Assembly (NCBI RefSeq): GCF_003989135.1
Contig: NZ_RYZZ01000036.1
Span: forward strand, 1-42,321
Direction: 5' to 3'
Length of the DNA stretch: 42,321 nt
From: Peribacillus cavernae
Lineage (GTDB): Bacteria > Bacillota > Bacilli > Bacillales > DSM-1321
Within the stretch, counting starts at the first letter, position 1. Each line of letters begins with the position of its first letter. The position numbers and the translations under genes are program-made. The notes beneath the pieces were generated by a model that did not search any database, was not told the DNA's origin, and saw only the letters and a program-made list of their open reading frames with translations. Below are positions 1-8,909 of this stretch, one piece after another.

Positions 1-165
1 TGCTCGTCTTATGCTTGTCGGACTTGCACAGGACAAGGAACGCTTCGTCAGCATTACTTCGCACGAAGGAAAGCGATAGCTTTTCGAGGGTGTGCTGACG
101 TCGACGTTCGCCACAGGACGTGGCGGCTCTTAGTCGACGTTCTTTTCAAGGCGCTTGCGCTTTTC
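1..165 (+). repeat. Dispersed modular repeat, copy A (cut by window edge)
   Basis: This non-coding stretch downstream of rluB shares long blocks with 5702-5892, 14925-15189 and 37091-37220. The shared blocks include CTTATGCTTGTCGGACTTG, CGCCACAGGACGTGGCGG, TTAGTCGACGTTC and the end signature GGCGCTTGCGCTTTTC at 150-165. CGCCAC-AGGAC-GTGGCG is a perfect small hairpin. A middle segment (about 37-100) has no match in the other copies, so this copy is a variant. The left end lies outside the window. Confidence 0.8.
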
Positions 166-228
166 TATCATTATAACATTTACCAACACGGGTCCATTAT
201 TTCAATTTTTGAAGGTTATGTGACAATC

Positions 229-960
229 TTACTTTTTCTGTCCTGTGGCAGCAAGGGCCCTCAGCTGCTTCACTTCATGGGGTGTCAATTCTCTTGATTC
301 CCCTGCAGAAAGCCCATTGAGCGTCAAGAAGCCGTATCGCTCCCGTTTCAGCTTTAACACTGGATGGCCGATTGCCTCCAGCATCCTTCTGACCTGGCGA
401 TTCTTCCCTTCATGAATGGCAATTTCAACGATTGCCGTCTGCTTTTTCTTATCGATGGAAAGTACCTTTGTTTTGGCAGGCGCTGTTTTGCCATCCTCAA
501 GGACTATTCCCTTTTCGAGCTTTCGTAAATTTTCCCGCAAAGGAATTCCTTTTAGTTTTGCAACATAGACCTTGTCCACCTCATGCTTCGGATGCATCAG
601 GATATTGGCAAATTCACCGTCATTTGTGAGGAGCAGCAATCCGGAAGTATCATAGTCCAGCCGTCCTACCGGGTATATTCTTTCATTAATTTCAGGAAAG
701 AAATCAGTCACCACTTTTCTATTCTTATCATCGGTAGCAGCCGAAATCACCCCGCGCGGTTTATAGAGCAGGAAGTAAACCGGAACTTCCTTTGTGAGCG
801 GAACTTCATTCACCTCTACCTTATCGTTCGGACCTATTTTTACACCGAGCTCTTTTACGACCTTTCCGTTAACTTTCACTCTTCCTTCGACAATTAATTC
901 TTCCGCCTTACGTCTAGAGGCAAGCCCGGAATGGGCAATAACCTTTTGTAAACGCTCCAT
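229..960 (-). CDS. rluB: 23S rRNA pseudouridine synthase B
   Basis: The enzyme converts a uridine of 23S rRNA (the helix 89 region in characterised RluB) to pseudouridine. The 243-residue protein has an N-terminal S4 RNA-binding domain (about residues 1-60) followed by the RsuA/RluB-type catalytic domain. The catalytic aspartate is D102 in GRLDYDTSG, and KNRQVRRM near residue 190 is the second family motif. The ATG at 960 is chosen because AAGAGG lies 8 bases upstream; a GTG three codons earlier is less well placed. It lies next to spmA-spmB as in B. subtilis (ypuL). Repeat copy A follows the stop codon. Confidence 0.93.
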   Translation of the reverse strand: MERLQKVIAHSGLASRRKAEELIVEGRVKVNGKVVKELGVKIGPNDKVEVNEVPLTKEVPVYFLLYKPRGVISAATDDKNRKVVTDFFPEINERIYPVGRLDYDTSGLLLLTNDGEFANILMHPKHEVDKVYVAKLKGIPLRENLRKLEKGIVLEDGKTAPAKTKVLSIDKKKQTAIVEIAIHEGKNRQVRRMLEAIGHPVLKLKRERYGFLTLNGLSAGESRELTPHEVKQLRALAATGQKK

Positions 961-1190
961 TATCTTCACCTCTTACATCTAACTGCCTGGATTTCATTTC
1001 TTCCATGATACAATCATACAATTATGGCACATTACAATGAAAAAACAAATGCTTTTCGTTTTCTCAGCCGTGTTCTATCATTCTTGACATAGATGGCTGG
1101 AAACTTTCAGCAATAGAGCCCTTTCCTACTTCCATAATGAGTTTACCATACGATTATTTCGGTCACCAAAATTTAATATTTTCTGAAAGT

Positions 1191-1219
1191 AAAAAGGACA
1201 GCCCGCGGCTGCCCTTTTT
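1191..1219 (-). terminator. Intrinsic terminator after spmB
   Basis: The arms AAAAAGGaCAGCC (1191-1203) and GGCTGcCCTTTTT (1207-1219) pair with one mismatch around a three-base loop. Read on the minus strand the stem ends in a T run just past the spmB stop codon, so it should close the dacB-spmA-spmB transcript. It is near symmetrical and could also act on the plus strand. Confidence 0.8.
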
Positions 1220-1226
1220 CAAGGTT

Positions 1227-1763
1227 CTATTTTGTTCCAAATACAAGTGTGACGACTATAATTGCCGCGATAATCCCGACCAGATCTGCGAGCAGGCCAA
1301 CCTTGACTGCGTCGCCCATCTTTTTGATTCCTACTGCGCCGAAATAGACGGTCAAGACATAAAAGGTAGTGTCGGTGCTACCCTGAATTGTCGCTGCCAG
1401 CCGGCCGATAAAAGAATCAGGACCATGAACGGAGATTAAATCGCTCGTCATGCCCAGCGCGGCCGTGCCTGATATCGGCCTGATGATGGCAAGCGGCAAA
1501 ATTTCTGCCGGAACATGAAACATTTCCAGCAGCGGCTTCAAAAATTGGACGATAAAATCGAGTGCCCCTGAAGCACGAAAAATGGAAATGGCGACAAGCA
1601 TACCTACCAAAAAAGGAATGATCGAGAAAGACATCGAAATACCCTCTTTTCCGCCCTCAACGAATGCTTCATACGTAGGAATTTTTTTCAAAGTACCATA
1701 AATGAGAATAAAACAGATTATTAAAGGAATCATCCAGACTGAGATGGTCGTCATCCATTGCAA
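1227..1763 (-). CDS. spmB: Spore maturation protein SpmB
   Basis: This is a membrane protein of the nucleoside-recognition (Gate) family, needed with SpmA for normal dehydration of the spore core. The 178 residues hold several hydrophobic helices, and IIRPISGTAALGM around residue 92 is typical of the family. It starts one base after the spmA stop, so SpmA and SpmB are probably translated together, and the pair follows dacB in one transcript. Length matches the B. subtilis protein (about 178). What the pair transports or senses is not known from sequence. Confidence 0.95.
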   Translation of the reverse strand: MQWMTTISVWMIPLIICFILIYGTLKKIPTYEAFVEGGKEGISMSFSIIPFLVGMLVAISIFRASGALDFIVQFLKPLLEMFHVPAEILPLAIIRPISGTAALGMTSDLISVHGPDSFIGRLAATIQGSTDTTFYVLTVYFGAVGIKKMGDAVKVGLLADLVGIIAAIIVVTLVFGTK

Positions 1764-1764
1764 G

Positions 1765-2358
1765 CTATTTCACCCCGTTCCGGGTTCGTTTAAAGTAGAA
1801 ATACCGGTCAATTGCAACAGCTGCGACAGCTGAAATCGCGGTCGCTATGATTGTCGGGAAAACGATGTCCGTCGGTGCCTTAGACTCGTACGTCATCCTG
1901 ATCGCAATCACTGTGGTTGGGATCAGGGTAATACTGGACGTATTGATGGCCAGGAAAGTAATCATCGATCGGCTCACCGAAGTTTTTCCGCCGTTCAGTT
2001 CCTTTAACTGTTCCATCGCCTTGATTCCGAGCGGTGTTGCCGCATTCCCAAGCCCGAACAGATTGGCCATCATGTTTGATAAGATATAGCCCATTGCCGG
2101 ATGATTGGGCGGGACCTCGGGGAAAAGGCGCCCGATAATCGGCCTGAATAAACCGGACAGCTTATCAAGCAGTCCGGAATCCTGGGCAATTTTCATCAAG
2201 CCTAGCCAGAAAACAAGGATGCTCATTAATCCCAAACAAAGCGTGACAGCCTCTGTTGCACTTTTGAAAAGAGCGGCATTTACTTGATCCATTGTTCCGT
2301 TGATCATCGCAAACACCACACCGATAACCGTCATGCCAACCCATATATAATTAACCAT
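1765..2358 (-). CDS. spmA: Spore maturation protein SpmA
   Basis: This integral membrane protein of the Gate family partners SpmB in spore core dehydration and heat resistance. The 197 residues contain multiple membrane segments and the stretch LGNAATPLGIKAM (about residue 103), typical of SpmA. The start codon lies inside the last codons of dacB (8-base overlap), which indicates translational coupling. The dacB-spmA-spmB order is conserved in Bacillaceae and links cortex peptidoglycan editing to core dehydration. Confidence 0.95.
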   Translation of the reverse strand: MVNYIWVGMTVIGVVFAMINGTMDQVNAALFKSATEAVTLCLGLMSILVFWLGLMKIAQDSGLLDKLSGLFRPIIGRLFPEVPPNHPAMGYILSNMMANLFGLGNAATPLGIKAMEQLKELNGGKTSVSRSMITFLAINTSSITLIPTTVIAIRMTYESKAPTDIVFPTIIATAISAVAAVAIDRYFYFKRTRNGVK

Positions 2359-3511
2359 TTTGCTTGATCCCCAATACCATATTAAACGCAGCTTTCCATG
2401 CAGAACGCCATGATACCTGATCCAGACTGAACGTTTCTTTTACTTTCCCGTAAAAAATCGTTCTCTGACCTATTTCGTCCCCATCCTTGTAAACCTCTGC
2501 AAGGCCGACTTTATCGGGGAAATCCGCTTGCTTTTTCCATGACTTTTCCGGCTTAAGCAGCTTTAGTTCTATTTTTATATCATCCTTTTCATCCTCATTG
2601 AGAGGATAGTAAAAACTGTTTTTAATATAAATATTGCCTTTATAGGGCTTTTCTTTTACTTCTTTAAGCGGGCCAGGCGCTAAGATTTCCGTATTTTGAT
2701 ACTCCTTAAACGCCGATTCGTACATATAGATATGATCGTTCCAATCATCGGGGCCATTCAAAGTCACAGCAATTAAATCAAGATCATTCTTTGAAGCCGT
2801 CGTCACCAGTGTCCTTTTCGCCAATTTCGTGAATCCTGTTTTGCCGCCGGTACAGTATTCATATAACTGGGTAAGCAGCCGATTTTTATTCCTCCATACA
2901 TAATCCCAGTTTTCCATTGTATTAGGGGCGCGATGGACCTTTGTCCCTGAAATTTTCCTGTATGTATCGTTGTTCATGGCATAGCGTGTGAGCAATGCCA
3001 TATCATAAGCCGTCGAATAATGATCCTTCGTATTATCAAGGCCATGCGGATTTGAAAAGTGGGTGTTTTTCATGCCGATCTCCTCGGCTTTCCGGTTCAT
3101 CATCCATACAAAGCCATCGAGGCTTCCGCCCACATATTCCGCAATCGCTACAGCTGCATCATTGCCGGATCTTAGCATCAAGCCATATGTTAAATCCTCC
3201 AGCTTCATTTTTTCCCCATTTTTCAAAAAGAGGGAAGACCCTTCCGTCCCAACAGCATGACCACTGATTGTTACAGTTTTATCAAGCTTGCCCGACTCCA
3301 CAGCAAGCAGGGCAGTCATTATTTTCGTTATGCTGGCAATTTTACTTTTTTGATGGGCATTTTCCTGATAAATAACCCGGCCGCTGCCTTCTTCCATCAA
3401 TATAGCGTTATGGGCGCTGACCGGCATTGCAGCCTTCGTTCCAGCGGGATTTAAAGAAATAAATAAAAAGATGGCTATTAAAATCGGAATATTTCTATAT
3501 AAAAAATGCAT
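2351..3511 (-). CDS. dacB: D-alanyl-D-alanine carboxypeptidase DacB (PBP5*)
   Basis: This sporulation-specific penicillin-binding protein trims pentapeptides in spore cortex peptidoglycan and so limits cross-linking. The 386-residue protein has a signal peptide (about residues 1-28), the active-site S60-xx-K63 in ASITK, S115-G-N117, and K224-T-G in the GGKTGFT motif. The ATG at 3511 is preferred to the one at 3553 because it puts the hydrophobic signal directly at the N-terminus. A sigma-E like promoter lies upstream at 3543-3571. It is the first gene of the dacB-spmA-spmB operon. Confidence 0.93.
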   Translation of the reverse strand: MHFLYRNIPILIAIFLFISLNPAGTKAAMPVSAHNAILMEEGSGRVIYQENAHQKSKIASITKIMTALLAVESGKLDKTVTISGHAVGTEGSSLFLKNGEKMKLEDLTYGLMLRSGNDAAVAIAEYVGGSLDGFVWMMNRKAEEIGMKNTHFSNPHGLDNTKDHYSTAYDMALLTRYAMNNDTYRKISGTKVHRAPNTMENWDYVWRNKNRLLTQLYEYCTGGKTGFTKLAKRTLVTTASKNDLDLIAVTLNGPDDWNDHIYMYESAFKEYQNTEILAPGPLKEVKEKPYKGNIYIKNSFYYPLNEDEKDDIKIELKLLKPEKSWKKQADFPDKVGLAEVYKDGDEIGQRTIFYGKVKETFSLDQVSWRSAWKAAFNMVLGIKQNG

Positions 3512-3542
3512 GTATGCCCCACGTCCCTTTATGTTTTGTACA

Positions 3543-3571
3543 AGTTTATGCATCAGGACAAGGGTTATGAA
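3543..3571 (-). promoter_or_regulatory. Candidate sigma-E promoter of dacB-spmA-spmB
   Basis: On the minus strand, -35 TTCATAA (3565-3571) and -10 CATAAACT (3543-3550) are separated by 14 bases. This fits the sigma-E pattern (KMATATT, 14-15, CATACAHT) with a few mismatches. The B. subtilis dacB operon is known to be sigma-E dependent, which supports the reading. The box pair was found by eye. Confidence 0.6.
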
Positions 3572-3598
3572 TAAATCTTTCTTTTAGTTAAATTAAAG

Positions 3599-3631
3599 AA
3601 GATCGACCGGCGCGTGCGCCAATCGATCTAC
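3599..3631 (-). terminator. Hairpin after the superoxide dismutase gene
   Basis: AGATCGA and TCGATCT enclose a second stem, GGCGC/GCGCC. On the minus strand it is followed by a T-rich but interrupted stretch. It lies between the dismutase stop codon and the dacB promoter, so it probably ends the dismutase transcript. Confidence 0.55.
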
Positions 3632-3643
3632 TAGTAAACTTCG

Positions 3644-4522
3644 TTAATAAGCCTTCCAGACAAGCTTCCGGGCTTTTTCAAATCTTTCGGTAACACTCGG
3701 CCAGTTGACAATATTCCACCAATTATCGACATAGGCATTTCTATTCGTCGTATATTGCAGGTAATAGGCGTGTTCCCAAACGTCAAGCACAAGCAGAGGA
3801 ATCGTATCCCACTGTGTCAGGATCATATGCCGTTCCGATTGCAGGATTTCCAGCCTCCTTGCGCGCGGTGACCAAACAAGCAGTGCCCAGCCTACTCCTT
3901 CCACCTTTTTGGCGGCCTCGCTGAATTGCTTTTTGAATGCATCAAAGCTTCCAAAGTCCCTTTCCAGCTCTCTAAGCAAATCTCCTTTTGGCTTGCCTTC
4001 TCCTCGTGGAGTCATCACTTCCCAAAAAATGGTATGCAAATAATGGCCCGACCCATGAAAGGCTGCTTCTCTTTCCCAATGTTTCAATAAATCATAATTG
4101 TTCGTTTCTCTGGCCTTTTTCATCATTAGTTCAGCCTTGTTCAGACCATCCACATAGGACTGATGGTGTACATCATGATGAAGCTGCATGATTTTTTCTG
4201 AAATGACAGGTTCTAACGCGTCGTATCGATAAGGAAGCGGTGGAAGGGTGTGCTTACCGGGCGCTATTGTTTTTTCTGATTTTGGCCTATGACTAGATCC
4301 ATCCATCAACTCACCTGCTTCACGATAAAGTGATTCCACAGCATGGTGCAAAGAATTGATATCTGCTTCTCTAACGTTTCCTTCTTCGAGAGGAGTGGCT
4401 AAAGCAAGAACTTCGTCCATGCTGCCTGAAAGATTTTCACGCAGTCCAGCTTGATCCAGTAATTCAGAGATTCCTTTTGTCCACTCCTTCACATGTATAC
4501 CATATTCCATATATTCATTCAT
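3644..4522 (-). CDS. Fe/Mn-family superoxide dismutase with N-terminal extension
   Basis: The enzyme dismutates superoxide to oxygen and hydrogen peroxide. Residues 90-292 form the Fe/Mn dismutase fold, with metal ligands visible as H115 (LHHDVHH), H163 (HYLHTIFW), D247 and H251 (LDVWEHAYY). Residues 1-85 are an acidic, helical extension absent from the standard 200-residue enzymes. This resembles the long SodF-type proteins of Bacillus (about 280 residues). ATG 4522 has GGAGG about 8 bases upstream. The gene sits alone between dacB and ypuI, which adjoin in B. subtilis, so it was inserted here or lost there. Metal preference cannot be read with confidence. Confidence 0.85.
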   Translation of the reverse strand: MNEYMEYGIHVKEWTKGISELLDQAGLRENLSGSMDEVLALATPLEEGNVREADINSLHHAVESLYREAGELMDGSSHRPKSEKTIAPGKHTLPPLPYRYDALEPVISEKIMQLHHDVHHQSYVDGLNKAELMMKKARETNNYDLLKHWEREAAFHGSGHYLHTIFWEVMTPRGEGKPKGDLLRELERDFGSFDAFKKQFSEAAKKVEGVGWALLVWSPRARRLEILQSERHMILTQWDTIPLLVLDVWEHAYYLQYTTNRNAYVDNWWNIVNWPSVTERFEKARKLVWKAY

Positions 4523-4608
4523 TTCTCTTGCCTCCAAACTTTGCATAAGTGTCAAAGTATCATATGAAATCTGGATACATGGGTGCCCGTTGCCCATATC
4601 TTTTATTA

Positions 4609-4672
4609 AAAAAGCGGAAGCGCCTTATAAAAAAGAACGTCAACTAACATCCTGTACGTGGAGCTAGACAAC
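4609..4672 (-). repeat. Dispersed repeat, minimal 64-bp copy
   Basis: On the minus strand this reads TGTCTAGCTCC, then TACAGGATGTTAGTTGACG, then AAGGCGCTTCCGC. These are the two outer modules of the dispersed repeat joined with almost everything in between missing. It lies in the gap upstream of the superoxide dismutase gene. Confidence 0.7.
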
Positions 4673-4718
4673 AGTACATACTGAAAAAGATTATCTTTTT
4701 TTATTTCCTCACAGAAGA

Positions 4719-4742
4719 AAAGACGGCTTATCAGCCGTCTTT
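4719..4742 (-). terminator. Intrinsic terminator after ypuI
   Basis: AAAGACGGCT and AGCCGTCTTT form a perfect 10-bp stem with a 4-base loop, 14 bases past the ypuI stop codon. The U-rich end read on the minus strand continues into TTTCTTC. Confidence 0.8.
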
Positions 4743-4755
4743 CGAAAGGTATCTT

Positions 4756-5244
4756 TTATTTGGATTGCATCATTTTTGTACGGTAATCAGTTTCATAGAA
4801 GTCAAGTTCTTCGCGCACAGACTGAAAACCAGCTTCTAATTCTTTCAAAATGGAAGTAATGCTTTCGGGAACCTCGGAGTGGAATTTAATCGAGTTTTTC
4901 CCGGTGTAGGCGGAGCGGCTGTCTTCATACCAACGGTCCGACTTAGGAGAGAAATATTCCTCAATACACTGATGGTAAATTCTATATAAGGTTTTTTCGG
5001 CTGCTGCTTTATGAAAGACCTCATTTTTAAGGACGATTTGACATGTTTCCAGACCTTCCTCACAATACACTAGCAATCTTCTTATGCCGGATAAAAGCCC
5101 CTTATAATAAGCTTCATCTCCGCTTTTTTCCTGCTGGAGTTCTGAATAAGTCATCTCATTCAAAAACTGTTCAAGCTTGTCAACCGTATTCCCTAAAAAG
5201 TCACGTACATCCTCAAGCTGAGATTTAACAATCGTGTTCCCCAA
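4756..5244 (-). CDS. ypuI: DUF3907 family protein YpuI
   Basis: This is a conserved Bacillaceae protein of unknown biochemical role, found next to dacB and scpB in B. subtilis. The 162-residue sequence is soluble, acidic and mostly helical, with no signal peptide or membrane segment. The start is TTG at 5244, with AGGAGGG about 8 bases upstream. The family assignment rests on recognition of the N-terminal MGNTIVKSQLEDVRDFLG region and on conserved position. It is followed by its own terminator. Confidence 0.8.
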   Translation of the reverse strand: MGNTIVKSQLEDVRDFLGNTVDKLEQFLNEMTYSELQQEKSGDEAYYKGLLSGIRRLLVYCEEGLETCQIVLKNEVFHKAAAEKTLYRIYHQCIEEYFSPKSDRWYEDSRSAYTGKNSIKFHSEVPESITSILKELEAGFQSVREELDFYETDYRTKMMQSK

Positions 5245-5275
5245 CCGTAAACCCTCCTAGTTAGATAAAGTTTTG

Positions 5276-5686
5276 CTAAATGGTGAATAGTGAATTTGTG
5301 CTAAGCTTATACTCTTTTTCTTGCTGAAGTGCCTGGAAAACTTCAGGTAGCTTTTCCAGATTGAATCCGTTGAAGTAAGAAGCGAATTCCTTAATTGAAT
5401 TGATATACACCCTTTTCCTGGCTCGAAAATCGGGATTTTTTAACAAGCAGACAAGCGCCGTGATGTCATAAAGATAAATGTCTCTTTCCCCTGCAGAAAA
5501 CAGCGGGTTTTCGGAATAAGGAGTAAATTCATGTACCGATTCATCGAAATAACGGACATATAAAACATAGAATGATTTCACTTCTCCATCTTCTATGTAT
5601 GTAACTTCAGACTGGTTAAAAAAGTCCTCAAAGGTATTGGACTGCCCTTTCTCCAGCTCATACCCCCTGCATTCTTTGATAATCAA
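5276..5686 (-). CDS. Unrecognised 136-residue protein
   Basis: I do not recognise this protein. It begins MIIKECRGYELEKG at a TTG (5686) with GGGAGGTG about 7 bases upstream. A longer reading from an ATG at 5725 would begin inside the dispersed repeat (5702-5892) and is rejected. The product is soluble and acidic, predicted mixed alpha/beta, with no signal, membrane segment or cysteine motif. It lies 31 bases upstream of ypuI in the same direction and may be co-transcribed with it. B. subtilis has no obvious equivalent between ypuI and scpB. Confidence 0.65.
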   Translation of the reverse strand: MIIKECRGYELEKGQSNTFEDFFNQSEVTYIEDGEVKSFYVLYVRYFDESVHEFTPYSENPLFSAGERDIYLYDITALVCLLKNPDFRARKRVYINSIKEFASYFNGFNLEKLPEVFQALQQEKEYKLSTNSLFTI

Positions 5687-5701
5687 CCCAACACCTCCCA
5701 A

Positions 5702-5892
5702 GAAAAGCATAAGCGCCTTGTTCAAGGAACGTCAGCTAAGAGCCGCCACGTCCTGTGGCGAACGCCGACGTCAGCGCATCCCTGCGCAAGTCCGACAAGC
5801 ATAAGACAGATCCCGAAAGAAGGCGCTTTTTGCCTTCTGTAGGGAGCCGGGCCTTATGACCTCGAGGGGCTAGGCTGCTTGCGCTAGACACC
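5702..5892 (-). repeat. Dispersed modular repeat, copy B
   Basis: Read on the minus strand, the element runs from GTGTCTAGCGCAAGCAGCC through CCTAGCCCCTCGAGG, a hairpin GAAGGCaaaaaGCGCCTTC, CTTATGCTTGTCGGACTTG, and the hairpin CGCCACAGGACGTGGCGG to GCGCTTATGCTTTTC. The order of modules matches the second half of copy C (14925-15189). It lies between the unrecognised gene and scpB and almost touches the ribosome binding site of the former. Confidence 0.85.
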
Positions 5893-5976
5893 TGTCAAAA
5901 TTCATGAGACTATCCTCTAGCCTTTAAAAGCGTATTCATTATTAGTAAGTATATTATCATAATTCAGAAAAAAGTG

Positions 5977-6558
5977 TTATTCGATTGTTTCCTGAAATTT
6001 TTCAAAAAAGAGATCGGCACCATCCTGCTCAAATCCGTCGTCCTCATTCTCTGCAAGAGGCGGGAGCTCTTCGATGGATTTGAGACCGAAATAATCCAAA
6101 AATTCTTTCGTTGTCCCGTACAAATACGCTCGGCCTGATCCCTCTGCACGGCCTACTTCCTTAATTAAGGCTTTTGAAACAAGTGTTGACAGCGGCCGCT
6201 CAGTCTTTACGCCCCTTATATCTTCTATTTCCGCTCTCGTGATCGGCTGTTTGTAGGCGATGATGGCCAGCGTTTCAAGCGCCGCCTGTGACAGGCCTTG
6301 AGAGCTAGGTGCTTCGACAAGCCGCTTTAAATAATCGGAATGCTCTCTTTTCGTAGCAAGCAAGTAAGCTCCGGCCATTTCAATAATCTGGATCCCTCTT
6401 GTTTCATTCTCATAATCAGCTTTTAATGACTCGACCATATCTAGGGTCTGTTTGTCTGTAATCTCGAGCACGGTGGATATCTGAGCCAAAGACAGGCCTT
6501 CATCGCCAGCTGCAAAAAGCAAAGCTTCGATAACGCCTTTCCAATTAATGGTTTCCAA
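5977..6558 (-). CDS. scpB: Segregation and condensation protein ScpB
   Basis: ScpB is the winged-helix (kite) subunit of the Smc-ScpAB condensin that organises and segregates the chromosome. The 193 residues cover two winged-helix domains and include [20 protein letters not shown] (about residues 97-116), a hallmark of the family. The acidic tail after residue 165 is normal for ScpB. The start codon lies 14 bases inside the end of scpA, so the two subunits are translationally coupled. Confidence 0.96.
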   Translation of the reverse strand: METINWKGVIEALLFAAGDEGLSLAQISTVLEITDKQTLDMVESLKADYENETRGIQIIEMAGAYLLATKREHSDYLKRLVEAPSSQGLSQAALETLAIIAYKQPITRAEIEDIRGVKTERPLSTLVSKALIKEVGRAEGSGRAYLYGTTKEFLDYFGLKSIEELPPLAENEDDGFEQDGADLFFEKFQETIE

Positions 6559-7309
6559 CTGTTTCTACACCTTTCTTAGTTGCCACAAATATGTCTGAGA
6601 AGTTACTCTCCTGTTCAACGAAAATTTCATTGAGCTTCATCAATTCAAGAACAGCCATAAATGTCACGACAATATGCTCCTTATCCGGCTTGGGAAACAA
6701 ATCAAAGAATCCTTTTCTTCCACTGAAAGAATGAAGGTCTGCGAGAATCTCATCCATGCGCTTTTCAATCGATATTTCCTGGCGGGTCACTTTTGTATAA
6801 AGCGGTTTTTGCAATTTCTGGCGGCGGAGCAGCTTTTGAAATGCGCCGAGCATATCATACAAGCTTACGTTCAAATCCAGCTTATCAGGCTCTGCAACCT
6901 TTGAGAATTCCGATAAATTACTGGGCGGCTTTGTAAACACGAGGTTTCGCTCTTCTTCCAGTGCTTTAAATTCAGTAGCTGCATTTTTAAACTTGCGATA
7001 CTCAAGCAGTTTTTCAACCAGCTCGTCACGCGGATCTTCCTCATATCCGAATCCTTCCCCATCCTCCAGGAATTCCTCTTCATGCTTGGGCAGCAGCATT
7101 TTGCTTTTTATCGCCAATAATGTGGCAGCCATAACCAGATACTCACTGGCTCCATCAAGCTCCAACTCTTTCATAGTGTGAATATACCCGAGGTATTGCT
7201 CGGTAATTTCAGCCATCGGGATATCATATATATCTATTTCAAGTCCATTGATCAAATGAAGGAGCAGGTCCATCGGTCCCTCAAATGCGCCAATTTTTAT
7301 ATTATACAT
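6545..7309 (-). CDS. scpA: Segregation and condensation protein ScpA (kleisin)
   Basis: ScpA is the kleisin that bridges the Smc heads and binds ScpB. The 254-residue protein starts with the conserved [20 protein letters not shown] (about residues 7-26), has [15 protein letters not shown] around residue 61, and ends with a winged-helix domain ([13 protein letters not shown] near 214) that contacts Smc. The upstream ribosome site is weak (GGGG, 8 bases before ATG). The scpA-scpB-ypuI neighbourhood matches B. subtilis. Confidence 0.96.
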   Translation of the reverse strand: MYNIKIGAFEGPMDLLLHLINGLEIDIYDIPMAEITEQYLGYIHTMKELELDGASEYLVMAATLLAIKSKMLLPKHEEEFLEDGEGFGYEEDPRDELVEKLLEYRKFKNAATEFKALEEERNLVFTKPPSNLSEFSKVAEPDKLDLNVSLYDMLGAFQKLLRRQKLQKPLYTKVTRQEISIEKRMDEILADLHSFSGRKGFFDLFPKPDKEHIVVTFMAVLELMKLNEIFVEQESNFSDIFVATKKGVETVGNH

Positions 7310-7524
7310 TTATAAAACCCCGCTATAATTCATAATTGCCCATGCGGCACTTTTACCTGCTATACATAGTATAGTAGATTGGCGGCACTTATCCAATAGG
7401 TATCTCCCTTTTTCATTAATTCGAAAAATTTCATAAAATTTGTCTGTGCCCAAACATTTTCGATGAAGTTTCATATTATGTGGAGGAAATGAGTTATTAA
7501 GGATTTTAGAAGGAGGTACATTTC

Positions 7525-7617
7525 ATGAGTGAAAAAGGATCCGGCTACGGCGGCGGCTTTGCTTTAATCGTAGTACTCTTTATATTATTGATTATCGTTG
7601 GTGCATCCTGGTTTTAA
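7525..7617 (+). CDS. YjcZ-family sporulation peptide (30 aa)
   Basis: The peptide begins MSEKGSGYGGGFALIVV and ends in a hydrophobic run closing with GASWF. A glycine/tyrosine-rich head followed by one membrane-spanning segment is the pattern of the YjcZ/SscA small spore proteins. A strong AGGAGG (7511-7516) precedes the ATG. Upstream, AC (7476) and CATATTATG (about 7494), 16 bases apart, are loosely like a sigma-K promoter. Many annotation pipelines miss genes this short. In B. subtilis a relative (SscA) is needed for spore coat assembly; a similar role here is inferred. Confidence 0.85.
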   Translation: MSEKGSGYGGGFALIVVLFILLIIVGASWF

Positions 7618-7748
7618 TTCACAAGATCTCTGTGGGACTGCGCTGTTACAAATGCCAGTCCCATTTCTGTATACAGAACAAGAGGAGATAATCATCGGAA
7701 CTACGCCCTAATTGTGTTACAATGTACATAAGAAAAGGAGTGGGGCAC

Positions 7749-8285
7749 TTGCATTATCCTGAACCATATGTTTCTTATTTAATCCATTTTCATGGTGAAC
7801 GGGACTATTTTGAATGCCACGAGGTGTTAGAGGAATATTGGAAGGAAGTTGCTCCAGGGGAACGAGGGTCCCGTTGGGTAGGACTCATTCAAATCGCCGT
7901 TTCTTTCTATCATTATAGAAGGGGGAATTTCATAGGCGCCCTTAAGACCATGAAAAAAGCAATTTCTATCCTGGAAAAGAAATCTGAAGAGATAAACGAA
8001 CTAGGAATTGATCATCTAAAAATGCTTATTTTGTTAAATAAAACAAAGGATGGGATCGAGTCTCATCGTGTGTACCACAGCATTAACCTTCCAATTACAG
8101 ATCCCGGGTTAATCAAGCAATGTGAGGATAGCTGCAAGCTGCATGGGTACAATTGGTGCGCTGAAAGCGACCTTGCTAATGTAAAACTGGTAAACAGACA
8201 CGCTTTGCGTGACCGAACCAAAGTGACCCAGGAAAGAAAACGCCAGCTAACATGTAAAGATGGAACCCAAACACGCAGTATATGA
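7749..8285 (+). CDS. ypuF: DUF309 family protein YpuF
   Basis: This is a small helical protein of the DUF309 family with no established function, located beside scpA in B. subtilis. The diagnostic motif is HFHGERDYFECHEVLEEYWK (about residues 12-31), and the histidines and acidic residues hint at a metal site. The TTG at 7749 is chosen because AAGGAG (7735-7740) sits 8 bases upstream and it restores the family N-terminus MHYPEPYV. The upstream ATG at 7722 falls in a TACAAT -10 like box. The C-terminal 35 residues are basic and not part of the domain. A strong terminator follows at once. Confidence 0.88.
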   Translation: MHYPEPYVSYLIHFHGERDYFECHEVLEEYWKEVAPGERGSRWVGLIQIAVSFYHYRRGNFIGALKTMKKAISILEKKSEEINELGIDHLKMLILLNKTKDGIESHRVYHSINLPITDPGLIKQCEDSCKLHGYNWCAESDLANVKLVNRHALRDRTKVTQERKRQLTCKDGTQTRSI

Positions 8286-8327
8286 AAAACCTTATTCCTT
8301 TATTGAAGGAATAAGGTTTTAGTTTTT
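8286..8327. terminator. Bidirectional terminator between ypuF and ribT
   Basis: AAAACCTTATTCCTT (8286-8300) and AAGGAATAAGGTTTT (8306-8320) form a perfect 15-bp stem with a 5-base loop. A T run follows on the plus strand. It begins on the base after the ypuF stop and also lies just beyond the ribT stop, so it can serve both convergent genes. Confidence 0.92.
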
Positions 8328-8338
8328 CTATATACTTA

Positions 8339-8752
<414 letters not shown>

Positions 8753-8822
8753 TTACTATCATACATAAGTATGCTATCGGTTTCAATAGCGCTTTAAGCG
8801 CTTGCTTATTCACGGCCCGGCA

Positions 8823-8909
8823 TCAAACAATGAAAAACCAGTAAATGGCTCCCCAGACTATCGAGATCAAAGCGATCGCACTAAACAGCGTAATGTTGCT
8901 CTTTCTCAT
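8823..8909 (-). CDS. 28-residue single-span membrane peptide
   Basis: The ORF begins MRKSNITLFSAI and ends GAIYWFFIV: a basic head followed by one hydrophobic helix. An AAAAGAGG sequence lies about 9 bases upstream of the ATG. A longer reading upstream contains no better ribosome site. I do not recognise a family. Small membrane peptides like this are common in Bacillaceae but are hard to prove from one genome. Confidence 0.45.
   Translation of the reverse strand: MRKSNITLFSAIALISIVWGAIYWFFIV

Noticed and set aside
5687..5725. Extension of the 136-residue gene to an ATG at 5725
   Set aside because: The added codons lie in the dispersed repeat and upstream of the clear GGGAGGTG ribosome site.
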